A stretch of 64,000 nucleotides of DNA from Ancylomarina sp963977525 (GCA_963977525.1 CAXBPC010000021.1:1-64000); one strand, 5' to 3'. Positions 35,200 through 44,676 are shown, counted from the stretch's first letter. Program-made: numbers and translations. The notes: generated from the sequence alone by a model not told the origin.

Positions 35200-36279
35200 C
35201 TAATTTATATCATTTGCGCATTTTCTAACAGCAATCTCACCATTGAAATATTTCTTCTTAAATCGAAGTGATAGATTTACTAAGGCAATTAATACAGGCA
35301 CTTCAACCAATGGACCAATAACGGCAGCAAAGGCAACACCTGAATCGATACCAAAGACTGCAATAGCAACTGCAATGGCTAATTCGAAATTGTTACTGGC
35401 AGCTGTGAATGATAGTGTGGCTGTTTTTTTATAGCCTGCATTCATCTTTTTCCCCATAAAGAAGGAAACCAAGAACATAATCACAAAATAGATCAATAAG
35501 GGGATCGCAATTTTTACGACATCTAATGGTAGTTGAACAATGTGCTCGCCTTTAAGTGAGAACATCACAAAAATAGTAAATAGAAGTGCAACCAGAGTTA
35601 GTGGACTAATCTTAGGAATAAACTTTTCCTGATACCATTCTTTGCTCTTTCTCTTTAAAAGGAGGTAACGTGTTAGCATACCCGCTAAGAATGGAATTCC
35701 TAAATAGATGAAAACAGATTCTGCTACCTCACTCATTGTAATGTTAACAACAGAACCTTCTAAACCAAAATATTGAGGTAAAAGGGTGATGAAAACATAG
35801 GCATAAATGGAAAAGAAAAAGACTTGGAATATACTATTGAAAGCAACTAGACCTGCTGCGTATTCCGTATCTCCTTTGGCAAGATCGTTCCAGACAATTA
35901 CCATGGCAATACATCTGGCTAATCCAATTAAGATCAAACCAGTCATGTATTCTGGGTAATCTCTTAGGAAAAGAATAGCCAATCCAAACATTAAAGTTGG
36001 ACCTAACACCCAATTCTGGATTAGTGAAAGAAGTAGTATTTTACGGTTCTTAAAGACATCCTTAAGTTCCTCATACTTCACTTTTGCAAGTGGAGGATAC
36101 ATCATGATGATTAGTCCTATTGCTATCGGTACATTCGTACTTCCATAAGACATCGAGTTCCAAAAATTGGCGATATTAGGAAATAGGAATCCTGATGCAA
36201 CACCAACAGCCATGGCTACAAATATCCATAGGGTTAAATACCTATCCAGGAATGATAATTTTTTAGTTAAGCTTCCCAT
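35200..36279 (-). CDS. acr3: arsenite efflux transporter Acr3
   Basis: A 359-aa membrane protein of about ten segments of the ACR3/BASS family. The conserved LIGLARCIAMVIVWNDLAKGD region carries the essential cysteine, and a late SFTAASNNFELAIAVAI segment is typical. It extrudes arsenite. The start ATG at 36279 gives MGSLTKKLSFLDRYLTLW, the usual Acr3 opening; an ATG ten codons upstream adds nothing conserved. It is the last gene of the arsR-arsC-acr3 operon. Confidence 0.93.
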   Translation of the reverse strand: MGSLTKKLSFLDRYLTLWIFVAMAVGVASGFLFPNIANFWNSMSYGSTNVPIAIGLIIMMYPPLAKVKYEELKDVFKNRKILLLSLIQNWVLGPTLMFGLAILFLRDYPEYMTGLILIGLARCIAMVIVWNDLAKGDTEYAAGLVAFNSIFQVFFFSIYAYVFITLLPQYFGLEGSVVNITMSEVAESVFIYLGIPFLAGMLTRYLLLKRKSKEWYQEKFIPKISPLTLVALLFTIFVMFSLKGEHIVQLPLDVVKIAIPLLIYFVIMFLVSFFMGKKMNAGYKKTATLSFTAASNNFELAIAVAIAVFGIDSGVAFAAVIGPLVEVPVLIALVNLSLRFKKKYFNGEIAVRKCANDIN

Positions 36280-36360
36280 AATTTTAATGTGGTTAATTTT
36301 GGTCAACAATTATTTGTAATCTTTATCAATTTTTTTTTGACTCTTCGACTTTTAGACTTT

Positions 36361-36783
36361 TTATTTATTAAGGATATAATCTTCGTTAAACTTGGCAAAG
36401 TCACGGCGAATTTCATCTCTAACTCTACGGAATACGTTCATAACTTCTTCTTCGTTACCAGGAGCGTAAGCAGGGTCATCGAAACCAATGTGTAAGCGTT
36501 TCCCAACTGGTCCTGTAAAAGAAGGACAAGCATCTTTAGCACCACCACAAACCGAGATTAAGAAATCAACACCTTCTTCAAGAAAAACATCAACCATCTT
36601 AGGTCTAAGATCACTGATGTCGATACCAATTTCAGCCATTGCTAGAACTGCCTTTGGGTGAACCTCACTTGCAATCTTTGTTCCCGCTGAAACAACTGTT
36701 AATTCAGGATTAATATCTCTTAAAATGGCTTCGCCCATTTGACTACGGCAAGAGTTACCTGTGCATAAAATAAGAACTTTCAT
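36361..36783 (-). CDS. arsC: arsenate reductase, LMW-phosphatase type
   Basis: A 140-aa protein with the phosphatase-like P-loop LCTGNSCRSQMGEA at residues 6-18 and the redox pair VCGGAKDAC at about 79-87, spaced as in thioredoxin-coupled ArsC. It reduces arsenate to arsenite for export by Acr3. It is the middle gene of the ars operon. Confidence 0.95.
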   Translation of the reverse strand: MKVLILCTGNSCRSQMGEAILRDINPELTVVSAGTKIASEVHPKAVLAMAEIGIDISDLRPKMVDVFLEEGVDFLISVCGGAKDACPSFTGPVGKRLHIGFDDPAYAPGNEEEVMNVFRRVRDEIRRDFAKFNEDYILNK

Positions 36784-36817
36784 CTATTGTAATTTTTTAT
36801 AAATTTTGTTTGTAATT

Positions 36818-37144
36818 CTAGCAGTTTTCCTCATTTTGAGGTTGAATACTGTTAAAATAATTCTCAAAAGTTGAGCCTAAGCTTCTAATAGCAAGCTTGT
36901 CTAGGCAGTATCTCATTTTTAAACCTTCAACTTCACCTTTTATCAGCCCAACAGCTTTTAGTTCCTTTAAATGTTGAGAAACTGTAGTTCGGCTAAGTGG
37001 CAAATGATCTGAGATATCACCCGATATACATGTTTTACATGAAGCTAAGTATTGCAAAATAGCAATACGAGCTGGATGCGATAAAGCTTTTGCCAAACTT
37101 GCTAATTCTTGTTGTTGATCGTTAAAAAGATCTAGTTTTTTCAT
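36818..37144 (-). CDS. arsR: ArsR-family arsenic-responsive repressor
   Basis: A 108-aa winged-helix repressor. The metal-binding helix region holds Cys-Lys-Thr-Cys in ASCKTCISGDI, in place of the ELCVCDL of classic ArsR. The recognition helix is LSRTTVSQHLKELKAVGLI. The ATG at 37144 is chosen; the longer frame runs through the operator. It heads the ars operon and is probably autorepressed through the palindrome 14 bp upstream. Confidence 0.93.
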   Translation of the reverse strand: MKKLDLFNDQQQELASLAKALSHPARIAILQYLASCKTCISGDISDHLPLSRTTVSQHLKELKAVGLIKGEVEGLKMRYCLDKLAIRSLGSTFENYFNSIQPQNEENC

Positions 37145-37157
37145 ACTCTTAATGATT

Positions 37158-37179
37158 AATGTCGCAAACATACGACATT
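37158..37179 (-). promoter_or_regulatory. ars operator enclosing the -7 promoter box
   Basis: On the - strand AATGTCG-TATGTTTG-CGACATT: perfect 7-bp inverted arms with the consensus -7 box TATGTTTG as the whole spacer, 14 bp before the arsR ATG. A repressor bound here would cover the polymerase contact. Confidence 0.75.
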
Positions 37180-37326
37180 GTTTTGAAATCCCATATTAAT
37201 GAAGTGTTAATTTTGGATCTTGATGAGATTTTTAGTTTGAAAAAGGCAATGCCAAGTGATCGAAAGCATTGTTGTTTAAAGAAAAGCATGTATATTATGC
37301 ATCCTAATAAAATTACTGATTCAAAC

Positions 37327-40300
37327 ATGAAAAGCATTCTCTCTTTTATATTACTGATGTTCTTGTCGTCGGTTTCTTACTCTCAGTATTATAGTACAGG
37401 TCAAGATCCTGCAAATACAAAGTGGAAGCAGATTAATACGGCTGATTTTCGTATTGTATTTCCTGCTAATTATGAAGCTAAGGCAAGATATTTAGCCATT
37501 TTGTTTCAAGATTTGAAAGAAAAAGGAGGGAAGGATTTAACGCATATACCTAAGAAATTTTCGATTTTATTGCATACCCAATCGGCTACTTCGAATGGTT
37601 TGGTAGCATGGGCACCTAAGAGGATGGAGCTATATTCGACGCCACCTCAAAATGATGATACACAAGCTTGGATGGATCATCTTGCTACACATGAGTATCG
37701 ACATGTTTTGCAAATGGATAAGCTTGAACAAGGTTTTACGCGCATACTAAATGTGATCTTAGGACAGCAGGCAACAGCATTGGTTGTTGGTTTATATTTA
37801 CCACCATGGTTTATGGAGGGCGATGCGGTTTGTGCCGAAACAGCATTAAGTGAATCTGGGAGAGGACGAAGTGCCGAGTTTGAACAAGAAATGCGAGCGC
37901 AGCTTCTTGAAAAAGGCGCTTATTCATACGATAAAGCAGCTATGGGGTCGTATAAAGGCTTTGTTCCCAATAGATATACTCTAGGTTATTATCTAGTCGG
38001 AAAATCGCGTATTCACTATGGCGATTATATGTGGGATAATACTTTGAATAAGATTGGTGAAGCACCTATGAAAATCAATTGCCTGTCAGCTAATTTAAAA
38101 CATGGCATGATGAATAAGAGAAGTGCTCTCTATCAAGAATTAAAGAAAAAGCAAGACTCTTACTTGAAAGCTGACTATAAGGTTGAGGTAATTGATTGGA
38201 ATGAAGTAGAAAAATTGAACAAGCATAGGGATGGAAAATTAATGCTTTATGCCGATGTGATGTCGGAGTTGAAATGGGAGTGGCAAAATCAGGATTTTGA
38301 AACTAAGACGACTCAGATTAAGCCTCTTGTTCAAGAGAAAACTATATATACCAACTACCGTTATCCTCATATTTCTGAACAAGGTCTTTTGCTTATGAAG
38401 AGTGGTTTAGCAGATGCATTGAGTTTTGTAGAGTTAGATGAGAATGGTCTTGAAAAGGAAGTTTTCGTTCCTGGCTTTGATTATAGAACGGGCTTCGATT
38501 ATAAGAACAATAAGCTATTGTGGTCAGAATATCAGGCTGACTTGCGTTGGCAACATGGCGATAAGACTGTAATTGTTACTTACGATCTACAAACTCAAAC
38601 AAAAAGGAAGTACAAGCTTAATAGCAATTGTTTTGCACCTGTTTTTTCTGAAGATGGGAAAAAGATACTAAGCGTAGAAGTTGATTCGAAAGGGGAAAGT
38701 ACTCTTTCAATTATTGATGCTGAAACAGCTTCATCCATTAAACGAATTGCAGCGAAAAAGAATGAATTTTTTATGACACCCCAGTGGGCAAAAAATGATC
38801 AAACTATCGTTTTGATTATTCAAGTTAATGGGGAAAAGAGACTTATTGAACTTGACTTAGAAACAGAAACTAGAAAGCTTTTGTATGCTGCTGACAAAAC
38901 GAATATTTCTCAACCATATGTAAGTGATGATTATGTGTTTTTCACATCATCGCATACAGGAATTAATAACATCTTTGCCTATGAGTGGGAGAATGGTCAT
39001 ATTTCTCAATTGACCTCTTCACGATTTGGAGCAAGAGATCCCTATTACCACCAATCTAAGAATGCGCTGTACTATTCAGATTATTCAGCTGATGGATACA
39101 CGCCAATTGAGCTTGACTTAGCTTCAGGTTTATGGAAGAAACTAGATGGTAAACAGACCGGATTTAAGTTGGCAGAACAATTGTCTGACCAATTAGGAGA
39201 GAAGCTTCAGCCAGATACAAGCAAGCTTGATCAGTGGCAAGTTAAACCATACTCAAGATTAGCACACACCTTTAAGTTTCATTCATGGGCACCTCTTTTT
39301 GTAGCTCCTGATGAGGCGAAAGTTGATATTGGGATATCTGCTTCTAGCCAGAACCTATTGAATACATTTTTTACCACTGTAGGTTATAAAAAGGAAGAGG
39401 GTTATGAAAATGGACAGCTCTATTTGAACCTATCTTATCAGCGTTTTTTTCCAATATTCGATTCAAAGTTGGAGTATGGTATAAGATCACTCTCTCATAC
39501 AGGACGTGCCGATGATCCTAGTAACACAGAGGATATTTTAATTCCGCTAAATACCGAGTGGAAGCAGCTGGAGTGGGAAAACTCAGTGACCTTACCTTTT
39601 AACCTTTCATCTGGGAAACATGCTACATTCTTGAGACCTAAATTTTCTTACAATATTTACAAATCGACTGATTTTCAATCTCGAATTTTAAGCGATCAGT
39701 TTGACCCGAACGATTTTGTATTTAATAATATCGATAGAACGTTCAAGGAGTTAGAATATCAAATTTATTTTAGTCATTCTATAAAGAGTTCACAACGTGA
39801 TTTGCAATCGTTATGGGCTCAATACTTACGATTCGATTATCGTTACAGTCCAACAAAAGATAATAATGCTGGTAAAGTGTGGTCGGGAATTGGTCAGTTC
39901 AATTTGCCAGGTTTCGCAAAGCATCATGGTATAAGTGTTTATGCGGGCTATCAGAATCGTTCCAAATTGAGTACTAGTTTTGGTAATGCTATTAAGTCGC
40001 CACGAGGCGTTTCTAATCTCTTTGGTTTAGATTGCGCAACTATTAGCCTAGATTACCGTATGCCATTAGCTTATCCCGATTGGAATATGGGTGGTTTAGC
40101 TTATATCAAGCGAGTTAAGATGGGTGCATTTATCGACTATGGAATAGAAAAAGGAAAATTTATTAATGAGGAAATCTTGTTTCAATTTGATAACCGAATC
40201 ACCTCACTTGGACTCGAATTTACTGCTGATATGCATGTTTTACGTCTACCAATCCCCTTAAATCTAGGATTCCGATTAGGCTACGAGAATCAAACAAATT

Positions 40301-40344
40301 CTGTATTTGCTGATGTACTTCTGTCATATAGCTTGGCTTTTTAA
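37327..40344 (+). CDS. exported HExxH metallopeptidase-like protein with propeller and barrel-like C-terminus
   Basis: A 1005-aa protein with a signal peptide (MKSILSFILLMFLSSVSYSQ). Residues 122-126 are HEYRH (HExxH zinc motif), and Glu164 in FMEGDAVCAE is a suitable third ligand, as in gluzincins. The middle has TolB/WD40-like repeats (DGKKILSVEVD, YYSDYSADGYTPIEL). The last 330 residues show alternating patterns ending YSLAF, like an outer-membrane barrel. It probably is a surface peptidase or transporter-like protein of Bacteroidota; the exact role is unknown. The ATG at 37327 starts the signal peptide; the frame before it lies over the ars promoter. Confidence 0.78.
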   Translation: MKSILSFILLMFLSSVSYSQYYSTGQDPANTKWKQINTADFRIVFPANYEAKARYLAILFQDLKEKGGKDLTHIPKKFSILLHTQSATSNGLVAWAPKRMELYSTPPQNDDTQAWMDHLATHEYRHVLQMDKLEQGFTRILNVILGQQATALVVGLYLPPWFMEGDAVCAETALSESGRGRSAEFEQEMRAQLLEKGAYSYDKAAMGSYKGFVPNRYTLGYYLVGKSRIHYGDYMWDNTLNKIGEAPMKINCLSANLKHGMMNKRSALYQELKKKQDSYLKADYKVEVIDWNEVEKLNKHRDGKLMLYADVMSELKWEWQNQDFETKTTQIKPLVQEKTIYTNYRYPHISEQGLLLMKSGLADALSFVELDENGLEKEVFVPGFDYRTGFDYKNNKLLWSEYQADLRWQHGDKTVIVTYDLQTQTKRKYKLNSNCFAPVFSEDGKKILSVEVDSKGESTLSIIDAETASSIKRIAAKKNEFFMTPQWAKNDQTIVLIIQVNGEKRLIELDLETETRKLLYAADKTNISQPYVSDDYVFFTSSHTGINNIFAYEWENGHISQLTSSRFGARDPYYHQSKNALYYSDYSADGYTPIELDLASGLWKKLDGKQTGFKLAEQLSDQLGEKLQPDTSKLDQWQVKPYSRLAHTFKFHSWAPLFVAPDEAKVDIGISASSQNLLNTFFTTVGYKKEEGYENGQLYLNLSYQRFFPIFDSKLEYGIRSLSHTGRADDPSNTEDILIPLNTEWKQLEWENSVTLPFNLSSGKHATFLRPKFSYNIYKSTDFQSRILSDQFDPNDFVFNNIDRTFKELEYQIYFSHSIKSSQRDLQSLWAQYLRFDYRYSPTKDNNAGKVWSGIGQFNLPGFAKHHGISVYAGYQNRSKLSTSFGNAIKSPRGVSNLFGLDCATISLDYRMPLAYPDWNMGGLAYIKRVKMGAFIDYGIEKGKFINEEILFQFDNRITSLGLEFTADMHVLRLPIPLNLGFRLGYENQTNSVFADVLLSYSLAF

Positions 40345-40457
40345 GGTCATTAAAGTCTAAAGGTCTAAAGGTCGAAAAGGGAGAGGGTGTTTTATTTTGC
40401 CAGATGATTGTTAATTCTCAATTAAAGAATAAGAGGCTATCTAGTAATAAATGCACT

Positions 40458-40527
40458 CGTCATTCTGAACTTGTTTCAGAATCTTGTATAAATTGATAAT
40501 GAGATCCTGAAATAAATTCAAGATGAC
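40458..40527. repeat. about 70-bp inverted-repeat element, copy 2
   Basis: CGTCATTCTGAACTTGTTTC and its partner half GATCCTGAAATAAATTCAAG form two imperfect palindromes; same element as 9462-9533, opposite orientation. Confidence 0.8.
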
Positions 40528-40557
40528 TATCAATATTTGAATTTTACATTTATATAA

Positions 40558-40583
40558 CCCTCGCTACCTCACGATTGTATTGT
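40558..40583 (+). repeat. REP-A palindrome, degenerate copy
   Basis: CCTCGCTACCTCACGATTGT then ATTGTGTGG, a diverged version of the CGCTACCGCACGAT..ATCGTGTGG palindrome. Confidence 0.6.
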
Positions 40584-40670
40584 GTGGTTATTTCATCAAT
40601 CCTACATCTTAAACAAAAATTAGCCATACCAATTGATATTGAGATGGCTAATCTTTTATAAGTCTAATGC

Positions 40671-41834
40671 TTATTTACTTCGAGTGTATGAATATTGATC
40701 TCTTGGTTTCCAAGTCATTCCCTTATCACTAGAGACTTTCCTTGTTAGCATAAAGCCTTCGTCAGAAATCTCGCTCAATGTAAACTGTGTGTAGTTATCT
40801 TTTTTCTCCACCGAATTATCAAAAACGAAACTCGTATCCGTAAAAGCACCCTCAAAAACTTCGAAAGTAGAACTCAGATCATCTAAAATAGAGATGCGAT
40901 ATTTTCCGCTTGCCTCATTATAGGTGTACGACATGGTGATGTCGATAGGAAATGTTCGCTCTACTTTGATTTTCTCTTGTATAATATTTGTAGCTGTAAA
41001 ATCGATATTTGAAACTGTTTCTCCTGTGTTGTGCCATGTTCCTCTTCGGGTCCAAACTTCCATTTTTACATCCCAGTTCCCTTTCAGAAAGTTGAGCTTT
41101 TTGATTTCTTCACGCTTCGGCATTTCAAGTAATTGCTTATCAAAAGTAGAATTGATCTCTACATTTTCAATTTGCATGACTCTGTCGCGTTGCCAAAAGG
41201 TACGCTCTACAAAGAAAGGAATTACTAAGCCATCAACAGTTCTAAAATCGTCGAAGAAAGTTTCAGATGGAAGCTCTCTTGCAAAGTCAACCCAATTTGA
41301 TTCGCATTTGTATTCCAGATAGGTTTTCGCATCCAAATACCATTTTTCTGATTTTCCATTCGAGCGTGTCAGCTTTAGCACGAAAACATCCAGTCCTTCT
41401 AGCTTTTCTTCACCTACAAACTCAACTTGATGACCTCTCTCTTTATAATTGAAAAAAGGCGTTGTGAATTCAGCCTTCTGAGCGAACACATTTTCTTCAC
41501 CCGAGTTGATTCGTCTAGCGTAATTAATTTCTTGCCAAGGGTCGATTGTCCATCCTTGTTTGCCATCAAATGCTTCGATAACCTGATGCTTGCCCAATTG
41601 CAGATCGGCGTAATATTCACCTGATCGTGTTTTCAAAGTCATAAAGTCCTTTTCAATGCTAAAGGCTGTAAACTGACCCGTTACTTTCATTGTTTCAACC
41701 TTATTCCACTTTTCAAGTCCACCGTGAGCTTCGATGTGTTTAGCAATTATCGCTTCCACATTCTCTGCTAAAATCAAGTTTGGTAAACACAACGCAAGAC
41801 AGACTAGGACGAGTTGATATATCTTTTTATTCAT
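40671..41834 (-). CDS. exported LolA-like protein with C-terminal lipocalin-like domain
   Basis: A 387-aa protein with a signal peptide (MNKKIYQLVLVCLALCLPNLILA). Residues about 25-230 look like an outer-membrane lipoprotein-sorting (LolA/LolB-like) half-barrel (HIEAHGGLEKWNKVETMKVTG opening, WYLDAKTYLEYK). Residues 240-387 (LKGNWDVKMEVWTRRGTWHNTGE) resemble a DUF1579-like beta barrel. It probably binds or carries a lipid in the envelope. It lies 38 bp after the PQQ-propeller gene on the same strand, which suggests an operon. Confidence 0.65.
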   Translation of the reverse strand: MNKKIYQLVLVCLALCLPNLILAENVEAIIAKHIEAHGGLEKWNKVETMKVTGQFTAFSIEKDFMTLKTRSGEYYADLQLGKHQVIEAFDGKQGWTIDPWQEINYARRINSGEENVFAQKAEFTTPFFNYKERGHQVEFVGEEKLEGLDVFVLKLTRSNGKSEKWYLDAKTYLEYKCESNWVDFARELPSETFFDDFRTVDGLVIPFFVERTFWQRDRVMQIENVEINSTFDKQLLEMPKREEIKKLNFLKGNWDVKMEVWTRRGTWHNTGETVSNIDFTATNIIQEKIKVERTFPIDITMSYTYNEASGKYRISILDDLSSTFEVFEGAFTDTSFVFDNSVEKKDNYTQFTLSEISDEGFMLTRKVSSDKGMTWKPRDQYSYTRSK

Positions 41835-41872
41835 CGTTTCATTCTTTAAACCGTAATAAATTCCTTATCCAA

Positions 41873-43102
41873 TTAATTGAACTTGTAGCAAGCCATTTCG
41901 GTTTGGTTTCTCAGGTAGATCTTCCCATTAACAAAGGAAGGAGCTGTCCACGATTTACCTTCAATAGCCTGAAAACGTCTTTGCTCTGTATAAGCAGTAG
42001 GAGTGGCTTTAACTTGAATCAGCAGACCTTTGTCAGATAGAACAAGAAGCTTATCGCCAACTAAAATCAAGCTACCTTTTCCAAAGCCTCGTTTCGTCCA
42101 CTTCTTCTCACCAGTTTCAGCAGAAATACATTGCAATGCAGCCACATTAAAGCCATAAAAATTGCCATCGTAATAGAGCGTAGAGCTGTAGTCGTTTTTC
42201 ATGGTAGGTGCTTGTAGTACTTCTGTAACCTTATTGTCTTTTACTTCTACGATTTCAAAACCTGAGCTGCGGACAGTAGAAATAAAAATTTTATTGGAGT
42301 CAACCAGGGTAGGCATTGAGGTTGGACCGTTCATTTTCATCGTATAAGTCCAAAGGATTTCGCCCTTGCTATTGTATGAAGATAGAGTTTTCTGATTGGC
42401 GAATATGATTTGTGTTTGACCATCAATCTCCGCCACAAGAGGTGAGCAGTATGAGGCGTTTCCTTTGCCCTTAGCCCAAAGCAGTTTGCCTGTGGTCTGA
42501 TTGAATGCCACAAAAGCTCTTTCTTCAGTTCCACCAGCTTCAATAATTAGAACGTCGTCGACTAGAACGGGAGATGATGAGAAACCCCAACGCGGTGTTG
42601 TGCTCCCAAACTCAGCAATAAAATCGACTTGCCACAATTGTTTTCCGTCAGCTTTTGCGTGAGCGGTTAATTTGCCATAGCTACTAAAACTAAAAACTGT
42701 GTTTTTACCAATAAGAGGTGTTGAACGTGGCCCATCACCAAAATCATCCTTGTCGATAAAGATCGAATCGATTTTGTTTCGCCAAAGTTCTTTACTTGTT
42801 TTAGCATCGAAGGCAGCTATATACTCCCAACCCGAAAGACTATCAATTTTCTCGCTAAGTGTGGTGTAAAGAATATCACCCTCAATGGTGATTTCGGAAA
42901 AAGCACAGCCAATGTCCTTTTTCCAGATAAGCTCTGGCATTGGATCGTTAGCTTGGCTATCAGTTAGTGTTTCGTTAGAGATTCCCGATCGTGAAGGGCC
43001 TCTAAATTGCGTCCAGTCATCGCTTTCTTGTGCGAAAGTGATGGGCGCTTGCAGCATTAGGAATAATGCTAACAATGATGAGTAGATTGTTACTTGTTTC
43101 AT
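41873..43102 (-). CDS. exported PQQ-like beta-propeller protein
   Basis: A 409-aa protein with a signal peptide (MKQVTIYSSLLALFLMLQAPITFA) and repeated propeller blades. It begins with WTQFRGPSRSGIS and has several AFDAKTSKELWRNK, AFNQTTGKLLWAKG and SAETGEKKWTKRG type motifs. These are WD/PQQ blades as in BamB-like and quinoprotein-like proteins; no dehydrogenase active-site residues stand out. It is likely a periplasmic binding scaffold. Upstream of the LolA-like gene, probably one transcript. Confidence 0.85.
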   Translation of the reverse strand: MKQVTIYSSLLALFLMLQAPITFAQESDDWTQFRGPSRSGISNETLTDSQANDPMPELIWKKDIGCAFSEITIEGDILYTTLSEKIDSLSGWEYIAAFDAKTSKELWRNKIDSIFIDKDDFGDGPRSTPLIGKNTVFSFSSYGKLTAHAKADGKQLWQVDFIAEFGSTTPRWGFSSSPVLVDDVLIIEAGGTEERAFVAFNQTTGKLLWAKGKGNASYCSPLVAEIDGQTQIIFANQKTLSSYNSKGEILWTYTMKMNGPTSMPTLVDSNKIFISTVRSSGFEIVEVKDNKVTEVLQAPTMKNDYSSTLYYDGNFYGFNVAALQCISAETGEKKWTKRGFGKGSLILVGDKLLVLSDKGLLIQVKATPTAYTEQRRFQAIEGKSWTAPSFVNGKIYLRNQTEMACYKFN

Positions 43103-43305
43103 TGTGGGTTTTAATTGGGTTTAGGAATGTTGTTTTGTTTTTTCGCATCTAAGATAAGCATGTTTCCTCGTAAGAAAGATTAAGAAGATGAGAATTAGAT
43201 GAATATATATATCAACTCGATTTCCTCTAAGGTATTAAGGTTGAGTTTGTCAATTACGAATGATCAATTAAGATTTACGAAAGGTCAAATGGTTAAAAAG
43301 ACCGC

Positions 43306-43392
43306 TAGTTATTGGAGACTGAGCGGAGTCGAAGTCCCATTCAATTAAAAATCATTTTTTTATGAAACTAAAGGACTCCGCTCAATGTTCGT
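43306..43392. repeat. inverted repeat around GAGCGGAGTC
   Basis: GACTGAGCGGAGTCGAAGTC at about 43318-43337 faces the inverted GGACTCCGCTCAATG at 43370-43384. It is a short dispersed-type palindromic element; no gene here. Confidence 0.5.
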
Positions 43393-43427
43393 ATTCAATT
43401 GCTAGCCCCTAAAAGAAAATCTCGCTC

Positions 43428-43453
43428 CGCTGCCGCACGATTTCATCGTGTGG
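43428..43453 (+). repeat. REP-A palindrome
   Basis: CCGCTGCCGCACGATTTCAT then CGTGTGG. The arms CCGCACGAT and ATCGTGTGG pair around TTC. Confidence 0.8.
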
Positions 43454-43456
43454 TTA

Positions 43457-43533
43457 CTACATCACAACAATCACTTCTTTCAAAATTACCTTATGCTTTT
43501 GACAATAATGTAAGCTGTAGATGATGATATCCT
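43457..43533 (-). pseudogene. C-terminal remnant of a REP-associated tyrosine transposase (RAYT)
   Basis: On the - strand the frame ends ..YCQKHKVILKEVIVVM then TAG, matching the tail of the RAYT fragment at 53886-54100 (GILEDVIIVM). It lies between two inverted REP-A palindromes (43428 and 43582), so this is a shrunken REP-RAYT element of about 180 bp. Confidence 0.6.
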
Positions 43534-43581
43534 TTTATGACACTTAAACCTTAAATATTTATACTTACTTGGGTTTTTAAC

Positions 43582-43608
43582 CCACACGATGGAATCGTGC
43601 GGTAGCGG
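43582..43608 (-). repeat. REP-A palindrome, inverted
   Basis: CCACACGATGGAATCGTGCG then GTAGCGG, the reverse orientation of the REP-A sequence. Confidence 0.8.
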
Positions 43609-43635
43609 GGTGTTTCTTCCATCCTAACTCATAAT

Positions 43636-44049
43636 TCACTTCGTCCTTGCTTCCGCCATTTTATCATACTCTTCATCAAAGGCTTCCCAAAGCTGAATTT
43701 TATTGCCTTCTGGATCAATAATGTGGGCAAACTTGCCGTACTCAACTGTTTCAATTTCATCTAAAACTTGTACGCCTTCTTTCTTAAGTTCTTCGAGTAA
43801 CCATTCTAGGTTTTCAACTCGGTAGTTCACCATGAATTCTTTTTGCGATGGCTCAAAATATTTGGTGTTAGCATCGAAAGGGCTCCATACTGAGAAACCT
43901 TTTTTATTGCTGTCGTTAGCTTGTCGCCATTCAAATGAGGTGCCGTACTCATCGGTGTTAAATCCTAAATGGTTGGCATACCAATCTTTCATCGATTTTG
44001 GATCTTCACATTTAAAGAAGATGCCACCTATACCTGTTACTCGCTTCAT
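43636..44049 (-). CDS. VOC-family (glyoxalase-like) protein
   Basis: A 137-aa protein with the vicinal-oxygen-chelate pattern: GIGGIFFKCEDPKSMKDWYANHLGF at the N-terminus, and HIIDPEGNKIQLWEAFDE at the C-terminus, where Glu would be a metal ligand. It may be a lactoylglutathione-lyase-like or antibiotic-resistance-like enzyme; the substrate is unknown. Monocistronic. Confidence 0.88.
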   Translation of the reverse strand: MKRVTGIGGIFFKCEDPKSMKDWYANHLGFNTDEYGTSFEWRQANDSNKKGFSVWSPFDANTKYFEPSQKEFMVNYRVENLEWLLEELKKEGVQVLDEIETVEYGKFAHIIDPEGNKIQLWEAFDEEYDKMAEARTK

Positions 44050-44243
44050 AGTTCTGAAATTTTGATTACCCTTTCAAGATAAAAAATAATGCACTAGCAT
44101 CATAAATTAGTTTATCGAGAAAGCTGCCTGTGCATTTTTTTATATTTTTGTATTTGAAGATTTAAAGTTATCGGGATAACCATATTTGCCTATTGATACC
44201 TACTGAAATCTTCAACTATTAACAAATATAAAAAATAAATCAA

Positions 44244-44621
44244 ATGAAACGTTTTATTAACTCAAAGAGAGCACCAAAAGCGATTGGCCCATATTCACAA
44301 GCTGTAGAAGCTAATGGAACACTATATATTTCTGGACAAATTCCAGTTGACGTAACAACAGGAAAATTTGTTGGAGGTGGTGTGAAAGAGCAAGCTGAGC
44401 AAGTAATGAAAAACATTGGTTACATTCTTGAAGAAGCGGGTTATTCTTTCAAAGATGTTATTAAATCAACTTGTTTGTTGAGCGATATGTCTGGTTTCGC
44501 AGTAATGAACGAGGTATATGGCGAGTACTATAAGGAAGATTGTCCTGCACGCGCGGCTTTCGCTGTAAAAGGCTTACCTATGGGAGCTTTGGTCGAAATC
44601 GAAACTATTGCTGTAAAGTAA
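44244..44621 (+). CDS. ridA: RidA enamine/imine deaminase
   Basis: A 125-aa RidA/YjgF protein of normal length: AIGPYSQAVEANGTLYISGQIPVD, the helix NIGYILEEAGYSFKDVIKSTCLL, and the conserved arginine in CPARAAFAVKGLP that binds the substrate carboxylate, then VEIETIAVK. It hydrolyses reactive enamines from PLP enzymes. Confidence 0.96.
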   Translation: MKRFINSKRAPKAIGPYSQAVEANGTLYISGQIPVDVTTGKFVGGGVKEQAEQVMKNIGYILEEAGYSFKDVIKSTCLLSDMSGFAVMNEVYGEYYKEDCPARAAFAVKGLPMGALVEIETIAVK

Positions 44622-44644
44622 TATCACTTTTGTGATGATATAAG

Positions 44645-44676
44645 AAAGGCTGCTAATCTAAGATTGACAGCCTTTT
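44645..44676 (+). terminator. repeat-family terminator hairpin 1
   Basis: AAAGGCTGCTAATC/GATTGACAGCCTTT-type stem then T-run, after ridA. It shares TCACTTTTGTGATGATATAA-like upstream bases with hairpin 3. Confidence 0.8.

Noticed and set aside
41267..41624. Open frames on the strand opposite the LolA-like and other exported proteins
   Set aside because: They are shadows of long, well-supported genes without their own motifs.
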